A DNA stretch of 43,620 nt from Candidatus Aminicenantota bacterium. GTDB lineage: Bacteria; Acidobacteriota; Aminicenantia; Aminicenantales; Saccharicenantaceae. A program made the translations under genes and the position numbers. The stretch's first letter is position 1, and each line of letters begins with the position of its first letter. A model generated the notes under the pieces. It had not been told where the DNA came from. It made no database searches and saw only the letters and a list, made by a program, of their open reading frames with translations. Shown here piece by piece: positions 15,488 through 23,932 of this stretch. The stretch covers positions 169,105 through 212,724 of the forward strand of contig JAPKZD010000014.1 of assembly GCA_026393975.1 (NCBI GenBank), in the 5' to 3' direction.

Positions 15488-15871
15488 TCAGCGCGGGCGG
15501 CGGGCGCTGAACTTGAACCGGCCGTCCCCGAGATCGTCACGTGCGTCTTCAAAGCCCATGGCATGGAGCCTCGCCGGCAACCCGGCCGGGTCGACGAGGC
15601 GCATGGTGTCCCGCAAGTGAAACCAGACCATGCGCCGGCTCCACAAACTGTCTGTCCCGGCGTAGATTCCGCCCGGGGTGAGAACCCGGAAGACCTCACG
15701 GAAAAGTTGGTCCTGGAGCGAGGCCGAGGCCATGTGATGGAGCATGGTGAACGAGACGGCGCCATCGCCGTGCAGAACGGTCACATTCGATCGCTCCATG
15801 CGTTTGCACAGCGATTCCGCGAACTTGACATTACCCGGGGTCGGTGTTAACCTTCGATCAATCCGTTCTAC
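15488..15871 (-). pseudogene. Class I SAM methyltransferase remnant
   Basis: The C-terminal 100 residues look like a class I methyltransferase: FTMLHHMASASLQDQLFREV, RVLTPGGIYAGTD (the 'vLkPGG' strand) and a closing FKFSARRPR. Upstream, NVTVLHGDG should be followed by about 12-14 residues (the usual 'A..LPF.dg.FD') before the AVSFTMLHH strand, but joins to it directly, an in-frame loss. The SAM-binding GxGxG part is absent, replaced by unrelated sequence (VERIDRRL near 15871 is the first recognisable piece). There is no sensible start, and the open frame runs into the OmpA gene on the other strand. I infer a truncated, internally deleted pseudogene. Confidence 0.65.
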
Positions 15872-15962
15872 AGGGGGGACGGTGTCCAAATCGCCCCATG
15901 AAGCGAAAGCTTGACCCGAAATGCCGATTAAATTAACGAGTTCCTTGAACAAAGGAGGTCCT

Positions 15963-17216
15963 ATGTCCAGACGCAATCGCGTGGTATTCATCCTGGCCAT
16001 CCTCTTGGCCTCATCCGCTCTGTCCGCGGCCGAGGTCCAGCTGACGGCCGTGACTCTTCAGGCGGGAAAGCCCGTCGATATCAATTTCTCCCGGACCAGC
16101 CGGGCACCCTCCCAGGCCGCCATGCAGGCGACGCTCCTCTACGATAACGGGAAGGCTGCGGTCAAGCTGAGCTTCGAGAAGATGGAGCCGGCCGTCCTCT
16201 TCGCCGGCGACATCTCAGCCTACGTTCTCTGGGCCGTGACCCTCGACGGTTCCGCCGAGAACCTGGGCGAGGTCATCGCCGACAAGAAAAGCGCCTCCGG
16301 CTCCCTGCAGGGCTACACCGGCAAGAAGGTCTTCGCCCTGATGGTGACGGCCGAACCGTTCGCCACCGTCACCCGTCCGACAGAACTCGTCATCTTCGTT
16401 TCGAGCGAGATACGGGGGACGACCGTCCAGAAAACGCCCTTCTCCTTCACCAACTTTTCGACGGGCTACCAGCCTGCCATCGATTCGATCTCCGGCATCC
16501 AGTACAACGACGACACGCCGGCGGCCGTCAAGCAGGCCAATAAAGCCATCGAGATCGCCAAAAAGCTCGACGCGGCCGCGGTGAATCCGAAGGCTATGGA
16601 CGGAGCGACCGTAGCCTTCGGCAAGGCCATGGCCGCGGCGGGCAATAAGAAGGTCATGGCCGACCAGGCCCGCGTCGCCGCCCAACTGGCTTCCCAGGCC
16701 ATCAAGGACACCATCAAGGCCAACGAGGCCAAGGCGGCCGCCGAAACCGAAGCCAAGCGGCTGGCTGAGAAGGCCGTCCTCGAGCAGAGGGCGACCACGG
16801 CCGAGGGCGAATCCCAGCGCATCGCCCAGCAACTCAAGGAAGTCCAGGTCCAACGGGAAGTCCTGGCCAGCGAAACCAAGAACCTGGCCCTGCTCACGGA
16901 AAAGCTCATCGCGGAAAAGGATGCCATCGCCGCCGACCGGGACGCCGTCAAGGCCGAGTGGGACAAGGTCGCCGCCGACCGTGAGGCCATAAAGGCCGAA
17001 GCCAGACGTCTGGCTGAAAAGGCCGTCCTCGAGCAGAGGGCGACCACGGCCGAGGGCGAATCCCAGCGCATCGCCCACGGGAAGTCCTGGCCGACGAAAC
17101 CAAAAACCTGGTCCTGCTCACGGAAAAGCTCACCGCCGAGAAGGGCGCCATCGCCGCCGAGCGCGATGCCGTCAGGGCCGACCGGGAAAAGTTCGCCGCC
17201 GACCGTGAGGCCATAA
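15963..17216 (+). CDS. OmpA-family coiled-coil protein, N-terminal part (frameshifted)
   Basis: The ATG at 15963 follows a near-perfect AAAGGAGG. A signal peptide (1-26, ending SALSAAE) leads a beta-rich domain (about 27-165), then a helical region of Ala/Lys/Glu-rich coiled coil made of 83-residue repeats. The second repeat lacks 25 bases (at about 17077, where CGCATCGCCC joins ACGGGAAGTCC), so the frame shifts and about 45 unrelated Pro/Ser-rich residues follow before TAA at 17214-17216. Without the deletion the gene would run on to 18136 as one protein with an OmpA domain. The shift may be real, phase-variable or an assembly error in repeats. Confidence 0.8.
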   Translation: MSRRNRVVFILAILLASSALSAAEVQLTAVTLQAGKPVDINFSRTSRAPSQAAMQATLLYDNGKAAVKLSFEKMEPAVLFAGDISAYVLWAVTLDGSAENLGEVIADKKSASGSLQGYTGKKVFALMVTAEPFATVTRPTELVIFVSSEIRGTTVQKTPFSFTNFSTGYQPAIDSISGIQYNDDTPAAVKQANKAIEIAKKLDAAAVNPKAMDGATVAFGKAMAAAGNKKVMADQARVAAQLASQAIKDTIKANEAKAAAETEAKRLAEKAVLEQRATTAEGESQRIAQQLKEVQVQREVLASETKNLALLTEKLIAEKDAIAADRDAVKAEWDKVAADREAIKAEARRLAEKAVLEQRATTAEGESQRIAHGKSWPTKPKTWSCSRKSSPPRRAPSPPSAMPSGPTGKSSPPTVRP

Positions 17217-17710
17217 TGGCCGAAGCCAAACGTCTGGCTGAGAAGTCCGTCCTCGAGCAGAGGGCGACCACGGCCGAGGGCGAATCCCAGCGCATCGCCC
17301 AGCAGCTCAAGGAAGTCCAGGTCCAACGGGAAGCCCTGGACAGCGGAACCAAGAACCTGGCCCTGCTCACGGAAAAGCTCACCGCCGAGAAGGGCGCCAT
17401 CGCCGCCGAGCGAGATGCCGTCAAGGCCGACCGGGAAAAGTTCGCCGCCGACCGTGAGGCCATAATGGCCGAAGCCAAACGTCTGGCTGAAAAGACCGTC
17501 CTTGAGCAGAGGGTGACCACGGCCGAGGGCGAATCCCAGCGCATCGCCCAGGAGCTCAAGGAAGTCCAGGCCCAACGGGAAGCCCTGGCCGGCGAAACCA
17601 AGAACCTGACCCTGATCACGGAAAAGCTCACCGCGGAGAAGGAGAAGGATGCCATTGCCGCCGACCGGGACGCCGTCAAGGCCGAGCAGGACAAGGTCGC
17701 CGCCGAAAAA
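16773..17710 (+). repeat. Tandem 249-bp coding repeats (83 residues each)
   Basis: Equivalent points of the unit lie at 16773, 17022, 17246 and 17495: spacings 249, 224 and 249. Units are nearly identical in DNA as well as protein (LAEK-VLEQRATTAEGESQR at each start). The 224-base unit is shorter by 25 bases, which causes the frameshift. The fourth copy is partial and passes into the OmpA domain. High identity implies recent duplication or gene conversion. Confidence 0.88.
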
Positions 17711-18136
17711 GAACGCACCGAGCTGGCCGGGATGCTCAAGGGCGCCCTGTCCTCGGTCGCCGAAACGACCGAAACGGCCCGGGGCGTCATTGTCAGCCTC
17801 TCCGGCCTCTTCGACGTTGGCAAGGCCACACTCAAGCCGGCCTCCCAGCTCTCGGTGGCAAAATTGGGCGGGATCCTCATGGTCTTCCCGAACATGAACA
17901 TGAGTATCGAATGCTATACCGATTCCACGGGCACGAACGAGCTGAACATGAGGCTGTCCACGGCCCGGGCCCGCTCGGTGTACGAATTCCTCATGGGCCA
18001 GGGGATATCCAACAGCCGGATGAAGTACCAGGGCTTCGGCCCGGACAACCCGGTCGCGCCTAACGACACGGAGACCAACCGGGCCAAGAACCGGCGGGTC
18101 GAGGTCGTCCTGACACGGGCGGTCAAGGCCCCCTGA
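17216..18136 (+). CDS. OmpA-family protein, C-terminal part with peptidoglycan-binding domain
   Basis: The frame continues the coiled-coil repeats and ends with an OmpA C-terminal domain (about residues 185-306): LFDVGKATLKP, the TDSTG Asp, and NMRLSTARARSVYEFL...NRRVEVV, which holds the Asp and Arg that bind meso-diaminopimelate. Its ATG (17216) overlaps the TAA of the shifted upstream frame as TAATG, so ribosomes could re-initiate. Made alone it would lack a signal peptide and stay in the cytoplasm. It is best seen as the second half of the gene starting at 15963. Confidence 0.8.
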   Translation: MAEAKRLAEKSVLEQRATTAEGESQRIAQQLKEVQVQREALDSGTKNLALLTEKLTAEKGAIAAERDAVKADREKFAADREAIMAEAKRLAEKTVLEQRVTTAEGESQRIAQELKEVQAQREALAGETKNLTLITEKLTAEKEKDAIAADRDAVKAEQDKVAAEKERTELAGMLKGALSSVAETTETARGVIVSLSGLFDVGKATLKPASQLSVAKLGGILMVFPNMNMSIECYTDSTGTNELNMRLSTARARSVYEFLMGQGISNSRMKYQGFGPDNPVAPNDTETNRAKNRRVEVVLTRAVKAP

Positions 18137-18164
18137 TAAGAACCTAAGAAAACCCGCCTGCTCC

Positions 18165-18193
18165 GGAACTTTCGTCCCTACATCTGCGTCTCT
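18165..18193 (+). promoter_or_regulatory. SigmaE-type promoter of the MacAB-like operon
   Basis: GGAACTT (18165-18171), exactly 16 bases, then GTCTCT (18188-18193). The -35 and spacing are identical to the promoter of the first ECF sigma gene (11667-11695). Transcription would begin near 18200, with GAGG before the ATG at 18224. Confidence 0.75.
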
Positions 18194-18223
18194 ATGGTTA
18201 TAGGCCGAAGTTCGAGGTGCATC

Positions 18224-19318
18224 ATGAAAAAGTGGATTTTCCGCGGCGTGTCCCTTGTCCTCCTCCTCACGTTCTTTTATTTCCTGTTCGCCTGCGGCAA
18301 GAAAAAAGAGGAGATGAAGCTCGTCTCCGCCACCCGGGGCGACATCCGGGAAAAAGCCCTGGCCGTGGGCACGATCGAACCGGAGAAGGAGATCAAGGTC
18401 AAATCGATCATCCCTGGGATCGTTGCCGAGGTCCTGTTCAAGGTCGGCGACGCCGTGAAATTGGGAGCGCCCTTATTCAAGATCTCGCCCAACCCGACCC
18501 CCCTCGAATACGTCGAGGCCCGCCGCAGCATGGAGCTGGCCGAGGTGACCATGCAGAAGCTCAAGAACGACTGGACGCGCCAGCTCGAGCTCTATAAAGG
18601 GAACCTCATCTCCCGGTCCGAAATGGACGCCTCCGAAGGCTCCTACAGGGAAACCGAACTGAGGTACAGGACCGCCGCGGAGCGCCTCGAGCTCCTGGAA
18701 AAGGGACGGATCCGCATGTCCAACAGGGAGATCGATTCTCTGCTCAGGTCTCCGATCACGGGCATCGTCCTATCCCAGAGCGTTTTCCAAGGGGATCCCG
18801 TTGTGCCCCTGACCAACTTCCAGCCCGGAACCGAACTCTGCTCGCTCGCCGACATGGCCAGCCTGCTCTTCAAGGGCACGGTTGACGAGATCGACGTCGG
18901 CAAGATCGTCGACGGGATGGAAGCCGAGATCCAGATCGGCGCCCTTCCCGACACCAAGATCCCCGGCCGTGTCGACCGGATTTTTCCCAAAGCCAAGAAA
19001 GAGGGGAACGCCACCCTCTTTGACATCTGGATCGTCATCAAGGAAACGGCCGGGGTGACCCTGAGGGCCGGCTTCTCCGCGACGGCCGGCATCCAGATCC
19101 GAGAGCGGAAGCAGGTCGTCCTCATCCCCGAGCGCCTGGTCGTCTTCGAAGACGGGAAGAGGTTCGTCGAGGTCCCCTACAGCGAAAGCAAGGAAGAACA
19201 GAAGACCCGCAAGGTCGAGATCCAGACCGGCCTTTCCGACGGCCTGAACATCGAGGTCCTCTCCGGCCTCAAGGAGGGCGACAAGGTCGTCGAGAAGCCC
19301 CCCCGCGAGATCAAATGA
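18224..19318 (+). CDS. Periplasmic adaptor (MacA/HlyD-like) lipoprotein
   Basis: A 364-aa membrane fusion protein. The N-terminus is a hydrophobic leader ending in a lipobox-like FLFAC with Cys24, so a lipid-anchored form is likely. Two lipoyl-like half motifs (KVKSIIPGIVAEVLFKVGDAVKLGAP is split between strands; later RSPITGIVLSQSVFQGDPV) flank a helical hairpin (about 100-165), followed by beta-barrel domains and a C-terminal EGDKVVEKPP. It would link the inner-membrane ABC permeases to an outer-membrane channel. Its stop overlaps the next start by four bases. The ATG at 18224 was chosen over one at 18194 because of GAGG and the proper leader. Confidence 0.88.
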   Translation: MKKWIFRGVSLVLLLTFFYFLFACGKKKEEMKLVSATRGDIREKALAVGTIEPEKEIKVKSIIPGIVAEVLFKVGDAVKLGAPLFKISPNPTPLEYVEARRSMELAEVTMQKLKNDWTRQLELYKGNLISRSEMDASEGSYRETELRYRTAAERLELLEKGRIRMSNREIDSLLRSPITGIVLSQSVFQGDPVVPLTNFQPGTELCSLADMASLLFKGTVDEIDVGKIVDGMEAEIQIGALPDTKIPGRVDRIFPKAKKEGNATLFDIWIVIKETAGVTLRAGFSATAGIQIRERKQVVLIPERLVVFEDGKRFVEVPYSESKEEQKTRKVEIQTGLSDGLNIEVLSGLKEGDKVVEKPPREIK

Positions 19319-20550
19319 TCGGCATTTTTTTCCGCAACCTCTTCCGGGACCTCGTCCGCCAGCCGCTGAGGACCGCTCTGACCCTGTCCGGGGTCGTTTG
19401 GGGCACGTTCTCGGTCATCCTGCTCCTCGCCTTCGGCGATTCCGTCTCCAAGGCCCAGATGAAGCGCTTCCACGGCATGGGGCAGGGCATCGTCCTCGTC
19501 TTCCCTTCGCGGACGACGCTCTCCTGGCAGGGGTTCCTCAAGGGCAAGGCTGTGCGGGTCACCCCGGAGACGGTCGAGGCGATCCCCGAAAAAGTCCCCG
19601 GCATCGAGCTCATCAGCCCCGAGTTCGTCGACAGCCGCCTCATCAGCTACGGGCGGAAGGAATTCCGGAACACCGTCCGCGGCGTCAATCCCGAGTTCGA
19701 GCTCATGCGCAACACCATCGCCGGGAAGGGCCGGTTCATCGACGCCGAAGACATGGCCGCCCGGAAAAGGGATTGTTTCATCGGCGACGTCCTGGCGACG
19801 GACCTCTTCGGGACCGAGGAGCCCGTGGGCCGGAATGTCCTCATCGACGGTGTCCCGTTCCTGGTCGTCGGCGTGATGCGGACGAAGCTCCAGAACTCGA
19901 ACTACAACGGCCAGCGCGACGAACGCTGCGCGTTCATCCCCTGGACGACCTACTCCTCGCTCTACGGCGCCAAGTACGTCTCGAACATCATTTTCCGTCC
20001 CCGCGACCTCGGCCGGAGCAAGGCGGTCATGGCGGACGTCAAGGGGCACCTGGCCAAGCTCCTCGGCTTTTCGGCGGCCGACCCGGACGCCCTCGGCGTC
20101 TGGGACACACTGGACTTCGAGAGGCAGTTCACGACTTTCTTCCTGGCGTTCACGGTCTTCCTGGGGGTCATCGGCTCGTTCACGCTCCTCGTCGGCGGCG
20201 TCGGCGTCGCCTCGATCATGAGGGTCGTCGTGGAAGAGCGAACGCGCGAGATCGGGGTCAAGCTGGCCGTCGGAGCCCGCCGCCGGACGATTCTCTGGCA
20301 GTTCTTCAGCGAGTCCCTGGTGCTCATGCTCCTCGGCGGGCTGGTCGGTTTCGGGCTCTCGGCCGGCGCTCTCCAGGGGGCCAAGGCCTTTCCCGCGGGC
20401 GGGTTCACCGACTTCGTCGGCGTCCCCGTTCTCAACCCGCTTGTCATCGTCTCCACGGTCCTGATCCTGCTCGCGATCGGCGTCGTCGCCGGGATGATCC
20501 CGGCCCGGACGGCCGCGTCGACCGACCCCATCGAAGCCCTGAGGAAATAG
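19315..20550 (+). CDS. MacB-like ABC transporter permease (FtsX fold), first copy
   Basis: A 411-aa permease with the MacB layout: one N-terminal membrane helix (about 15-40), a large periplasmic domain, and three C-terminal helices (about 275-300, 325-350, 375-400) with the FtsX signature VGGVGVASIMRVVVEERTRE and GARRRTILWQF. The last residues ARTAASTDPIEALRK are the usual 'ParrAa.ldPieALR' tail. No ATPase domain is fused; the ATPase is the separate gene at 21820. The pair of unlike permeases could form a heterodimer. Confidence 0.9.
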   Translation: MIGIFFRNLFRDLVRQPLRTALTLSGVVWGTFSVILLLAFGDSVSKAQMKRFHGMGQGIVLVFPSRTTLSWQGFLKGKAVRVTPETVEAIPEKVPGIELISPEFVDSRLISYGRKEFRNTVRGVNPEFELMRNTIAGKGRFIDAEDMAARKRDCFIGDVLATDLFGTEEPVGRNVLIDGVPFLVVGVMRTKLQNSNYNGQRDERCAFIPWTTYSSLYGAKYVSNIIFRPRDLGRSKAVMADVKGHLAKLLGFSAADPDALGVWDTLDFERQFTTFFLAFTVFLGVIGSFTLLVGGVGVASIMRVVVEERTREIGVKLAVGARRRTILWQFFSESLVLMLLGGLVGFGLSAGALQGAKAFPAGGFTDFVGVPVLNPLVIVSTVLILLAIGVVAGMIPARTAASTDPIEALRK

Positions 20551-20559
20551 GGGAGCGCC

Positions 20560-21810
20560 ATGAACCTGACCCTGCCCCGATTCTTCTGGAGCGAGTACCG
20601 GAAGCGCCGTAAGAAGGCCGCCCTCATCACCTTCGCCCTGTTCTGGGGGACGCTCTCGATCCTCCTCCTCATGGCCTTCGGCCAAGGCATGACGACCCAG
20701 TTCCAGGTCGCCTTCAGCGGGTTCGGCCAGACGCTGATCATGGTCTACGGCGGCCAGACCTCGCTTCCGTTCGAGGGCCTGCCGAAGGGGCGCCCGATCT
20801 CCCTCTATCCGGAGGACGTCGACTACCTCAAGGACAGAGTCCCGGAGATCCTCCGCATCGCCCCGGAGTCGTACAACTTCCTCCAAGTCTCGGCCAACGG
20901 CAAGGAGATCAATCGCACCGTCCATGGAACGACCGCCGAATTCGGCCTCATGCGCACCCAGGTGCCGCAGATGGGCGGCCGCTTCCTTAACGCCGACGAC
21001 GCTGCCGAGGGTCGGAAGGTCGCCTTCATCGGCTGGAAGGTGGCCGCGGACCTGTTCGGGAGCGCCGACCCCGTGGGGAAGCCCATCGTCATCGACCGCA
21101 TCCCCTTCACGGTCATCGGCGTCCTCCAGAAAAAGATCCAGGACTCGATGTACAACGGCCCGGACGCCGAGCAGGTCCATCTCCCGTTCCACGCCTACCA
21201 GCAGATCGACAACCGCCGGCGCATCAACCAGATCCACATCCAGCCCCGCGAGGCGTCCCAGTCCAAGATCATCGAGGCGCGGGTCCGGACGCTCCTCGGG
21301 CGCAAGTACCGCTTCGATCCCGAAGACCGCTACGCCACGAGCTTCTGGAACACGATCGAGGACGCTAAACAAGGACAGGCGATCTTCAAGGGGATCGAGA
21401 TCTTCCTCGGCATCATCGGCGCCCTGACGCTCCTCATCGGGGCCGTGGGCGTCACCAACCTGATGTACGCCGTGGCCAAGGAGCGGACCAAGGAGATCGG
21501 CATCAAGCTGGCCATCGGCGCGCGGCGGCGGGACATCATCCAGCAGTTCTTCCTGGAGACGGTGTTCGTTTTCGCCAAGGGGACGTTCTGGGGGTTCATC
21601 ACCGCCTTCAACGTCGTCCACCTCATCCGGCTGGCCCCGATCAACTACGATTCGTTCGGGATCGATGCCTACCTGCTGCGGCCGGAGTTTTCCCTGCAGA
21701 TCTTCGTCGCCTACACGGCTATCTTGGGCGTCCTCTGCTTCCTATCGGGGATATTCCCGGCGCTCAGGGCTTCGCGGGCGAATCCGATCGAGTCACTCCG
21801 CTATGAATAG
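20560..21810 (+). CDS. MacB-like ABC transporter permease (FtsX fold), second copy
   Basis: A 416-aa relative of the preceding permease with the same order: N-terminal helix (ALITFALFWGTLSILLL), periplasmic domain, then ALTLLIGAVGVTNLMYAVAKERTKE and GARRRDIIQQFF, ending RASRANPIESLRYE. It begins nine bases after the first permease and is followed by the ATPase ten bases later. Substrate cannot be read from sequence; candidates are envelope-damaging compounds or lipids/lipoproteins. Confidence 0.9.
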   Translation: MNLTLPRFFWSEYRKRRKKAALITFALFWGTLSILLLMAFGQGMTTQFQVAFSGFGQTLIMVYGGQTSLPFEGLPKGRPISLYPEDVDYLKDRVPEILRIAPESYNFLQVSANGKEINRTVHGTTAEFGLMRTQVPQMGGRFLNADDAAEGRKVAFIGWKVAADLFGSADPVGKPIVIDRIPFTVIGVLQKKIQDSMYNGPDAEQVHLPFHAYQQIDNRRRINQIHIQPREASQSKIIEARVRTLLGRKYRFDPEDRYATSFWNTIEDAKQGQAIFKGIEIFLGIIGALTLLIGAVGVTNLMYAVAKERTKEIGIKLAIGARRRDIIQQFFLETVFVFAKGTFWGFITAFNVVHLIRLAPINYDSFGIDAYLLRPEFSLQIFVAYTAILGVLCFLSGIFPALRASRANPIESLRYE

Positions 21811-21819
21811 AGGGCCATC

Positions 21820-22482
21820 ATGATCGAGCTCCAAGGCATCACCAAAGTCTACCGGACGGGGAGCCAGTCCCTGGAGGCGCTCCGAGGCATCTCCGTGAAG
21901 ATCGGGAAGGGCGAGTTCATCTCCATCATGGGCCCTTCGGGGTCGGGGAAATCGACGCTGATGAACATCATCGGATGTCTGGACACGCCGACAGCGGGGG
22001 AGTACCTCCTCGGCAGCGACAAGGTGGCGGGGCTGACGTTCGACCAGCTGGCGGCCGTGCGCAACCGCAAGATCGGATTCGTCTTCCAGAATTTCAACCT
22101 TCTCCCGTACGCGACGGCCTGGGAGAATATCGAGCTGCCGATGCTCTTCGACGGGAAGAACGGCCGGAGACGGAGGGAGCGGGTCACGGAGCTCCTCAAC
22201 GCCGTCGGGCTCTACGAGTGGCGCGGCCACCGGCCCTCGGAACTCTCGGGCGGGCAGCAGCAGCGCATCGCCCTGGCTCGGGCCCTGGCCAACGATCCGC
22301 CCATCCTGCTCGCCGACGAGCCGACGGGAAACCTCGACTCGAAAAGCGGCGAGGAGATCATGGCCATCCTGACGGATCTCTGGCGGGCGGGCCGGACGAT
22401 CGTCATGGTCACCCACAACGACCACATCGCCGCCCATTCCGAGCGGACGATCCGCCTCTTCGATGGCCAGGTCGTGGCTTAG
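21820..22482 (+). CDS. ABC transporter ATPase (MacB/LolD type)
   Basis: A 220-aa nucleotide-binding subunit. Walker A GPSGSGKST at 38-46, Q-loop FVFQNFNLLP, signature LSGGQQQR at 142-149, Walker B ILLADEPTGNLD and the switch His in VTHND. The 'MNIIGCLDTPTxGEYL' segment is typical of the MacB/LolD/FtsE group. It energises the two permeases just upstream and ends the operon. Confidence 0.95.
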   Translation: MIELQGITKVYRTGSQSLEALRGISVKIGKGEFISIMGPSGSGKSTLMNIIGCLDTPTAGEYLLGSDKVAGLTFDQLAAVRNRKIGFVFQNFNLLPYATAWENIELPMLFDGKNGRRRRERVTELLNAVGLYEWRGHRPSELSGGQQQRIALARALANDPPILLADEPTGNLDSKSGEEIMAILTDLWRAGRTIVMVTHNDHIAAHSERTIRLFDGQVVA

Positions 22483-22483
22483 T

Positions 22484-22514
22484 ACTCGCCCGTAGATATA
22501 TATCACGGGCGAGT
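22484..22514 (+). terminator. Stem-loop at the end of the MacAB-like operon
   Basis: ACTCGCCCGT (22484-22493) and ACGGGCGAGT (22505-22514) form a perfect 10-bp stem with an A/T-rich 11-base loop, starting two bases after the stop. No T-run follows, so it may be a 3' stabiliser or a weak terminator for both converging operons. Confidence 0.5.
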
Positions 22515-22566
22515 GCCCTCCCGACCGCCGAGGCCGACGGAAAAATGACACGAGACTCTGCCCAGC

Positions 22567-23883
22567 TCAATCGAGGGCGAAGGCCCGCGAGGATACGGCC
22601 ATGAGGGCGACTAGGCCCGGGTCGAGGTCGGCCAGCCGGTCGCAGCCCCCGGGCATCTTGTCTTTGAGCCGGCGCCTCATCTTTTTAAGGTAGGAGAAGC
22701 GGACCGGGAACGCCCGCCGCGCCCGCCGGACGAAGCCCCGGCTGAAATATCCCGGGTGCTTGCCCACGGATTCCCGGAACATCAGGGACAAGCCGCTCCC
22801 GATCGCGTCGCAGAGGGCGGACCGGCGCGGCGTCGCCCCTGCCCTGGCCCTTTCCAGCACGGCGGCGAGATAGCCTTCGAGCCGGGCCGCCGTCGCGTCG
22901 AGCGGGGCGTGTCCATTCGGGCGCGAAAAAAGCGTGCGATGTCTGCAAGCGGCGTCCTCGGCGATGTCCTGGAGGTCGTCGGCCAGCTGCAGGAACGTCC
23001 CGAACCCGAAACAGAAATCCTCGTCGGCGGGATCGAGCCGCCCGGCCACGAGGTAGCCGTCGGCAAGGACGGACGTTCCGCCTTTTTCGAAGCTGATGCC
23101 CAGGATGTCGCCCGGAGGAGGGGGGAATTCCAGCCGATGTTGAAGCAGGCTTTTCACCTGGGCGTTGTAGATGGCCAGCAGGGATTGGTAGACGCCGGGG
23201 AATTCGATCCGCGGATAGCGGCGTTCGATGAGGCCGACGAGAGCGCGGAGCCTTTCTTCGCTCGGCGATTCCGCGCTCTGCCCGGAGCCCTCGAGCCAAT
23301 CCTTGAGCTTGGCGACGAGAGCGAGCTTGTCGGTCTCAGAAGTGCCGGCGTCGTCGAGCATGTTGTCGAGATAAGGGTAGACCATGCTGTAGGCGAAGAC
23401 GGTATCGGTGTGCTCAACGGCGAGTCCCAAGTCGAACTGGAGCGAATTCATGATCCAGACATTGCGGAGAGCCTGGTAGGCCGAGGACAGGCCGAGGCTG
23501 GGGTCGAAATCGCGGGCGGTCTGGAGGAACCGGCGGGTCGAATCGACGAAGCGGGCGTCGTAGACGGCCTCCAGGGGGAGGTCAACGAGCCCGAGGAGCC
23601 GCTTGAACGAGGGGCGAAGCTCCGCGGCCAGCTCCTCCATGCGGGCGGGTTCGAGCGAACCCTCGAGGAAGGACGTCCTCGAGGGTTCAGAGGACAGCCG
23701 GCCGACGAGATGGGACAGCTCCCGCTCGACGGCCTTTTTTTCCCAGCGGGCGAATCGCTTTTTCGGCGAGAGCGGCTCGGCCGGGGCTTGCCGCCAGATG
23801 AGCTCGTGCCCCCGCACGTAGCCGTCGACCCGGGCGCCGAGAGGCCCGACCCGGGTCGATAAGAAAGAAGCGAGGTCGTTCAT
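22567..23883 (-). CDS. Class I isoprenoid-fold enzyme of unknown product
   Basis: A 438-aa soluble, all-helical protein. Two Asp-rich motifs lie on separate helices: D173NMLDD178 (after SMVYPYL) and D302DLQD306IAED (after GTFLQLA). This is the layout of class I isoprenoid enzymes, in which two such motifs bind Mg2+-diphosphate; LADDLQDIAED resembles the second motif of prenyl synthases, while the first is not the classical DDxxD. Segment ISFEKGGTSVLADGYL (264-279) matches the Lys/Gly stretch before the second motif. It is too long for a plain prenyl synthase and differs from squalene/phytoene synthases (DxxxD). Nearby polyprenyl synthase and ispH support an isoprenoid role. It has its own promoter; the start has no clear ribosome site. 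Confidence 0.75.
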   Translation of the reverse strand: MNDLASFLSTRVGPLGARVDGYVRGHELIWRQAPAEPLSPKKRFARWEKKAVERELSHLVGRLSSEPSRTSFLEGSLEPARMEELAAELRPSFKRLLGLVDLPLEAVYDARFVDSTRRFLQTARDFDPSLGLSSAYQALRNVWIMNSLQFDLGLAVEHTDTVFAYSMVYPYLDNMLDDAGTSETDKLALVAKLKDWLEGSGQSAESPSEERLRALVGLIERRYPRIEFPGVYQSLLAIYNAQVKSLLQHRLEFPPPPGDILGISFEKGGTSVLADGYLVAGRLDPADEDFCFGFGTFLQLADDLQDIAEDAACRHRTLFSRPNGHAPLDATAARLEGYLAAVLERARAGATPRRSALCDAIGSGLSLMFRESVGKHPGYFSRGFVRRARRAFPVRFSYLKKMRRRLKDKMPGGCDRLADLDPGLVALMAVSSRAFALD

Positions 23884-23900
23884 GTCGTTCGCAGGCTTCG

Positions 23901-23929
23901 ATTATAAAATAAAAGAGCCCGCATGAAAA
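23901..23929 (-). promoter_or_regulatory. Promoter of the class I isoprenoid-fold gene
   Basis: On the minus strand TTTTCA (23924-23929), 17 bases, then a perfect TATAAT (23901-23906). The leader to the ATG at 23883 would be only about 11 bases and has no ribosome site. Confidence 0.6.
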
Positions 23930-23932
23930 TAG

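Noticed and set aside
15871-16000. Extending the methyltransferase remnant up to an ATG at 16000
   Set aside because: That part lies inside the signal-peptide region of the OmpA-family gene on the other strand and has no methyltransferase similarity.
17070-17216. Programmed frameshifting in the OmpA-family gene
   Set aside because: No slippery run or stem-loop is seen; the difference from the other repeat units is a plain 25-base loss.
19177-21621. An 814-codon open frame on the minus strand opposite the MacB-like permeases
   Set aside because: Antisense shadow of two clear membrane proteins; no domain pattern, no ribosome site.
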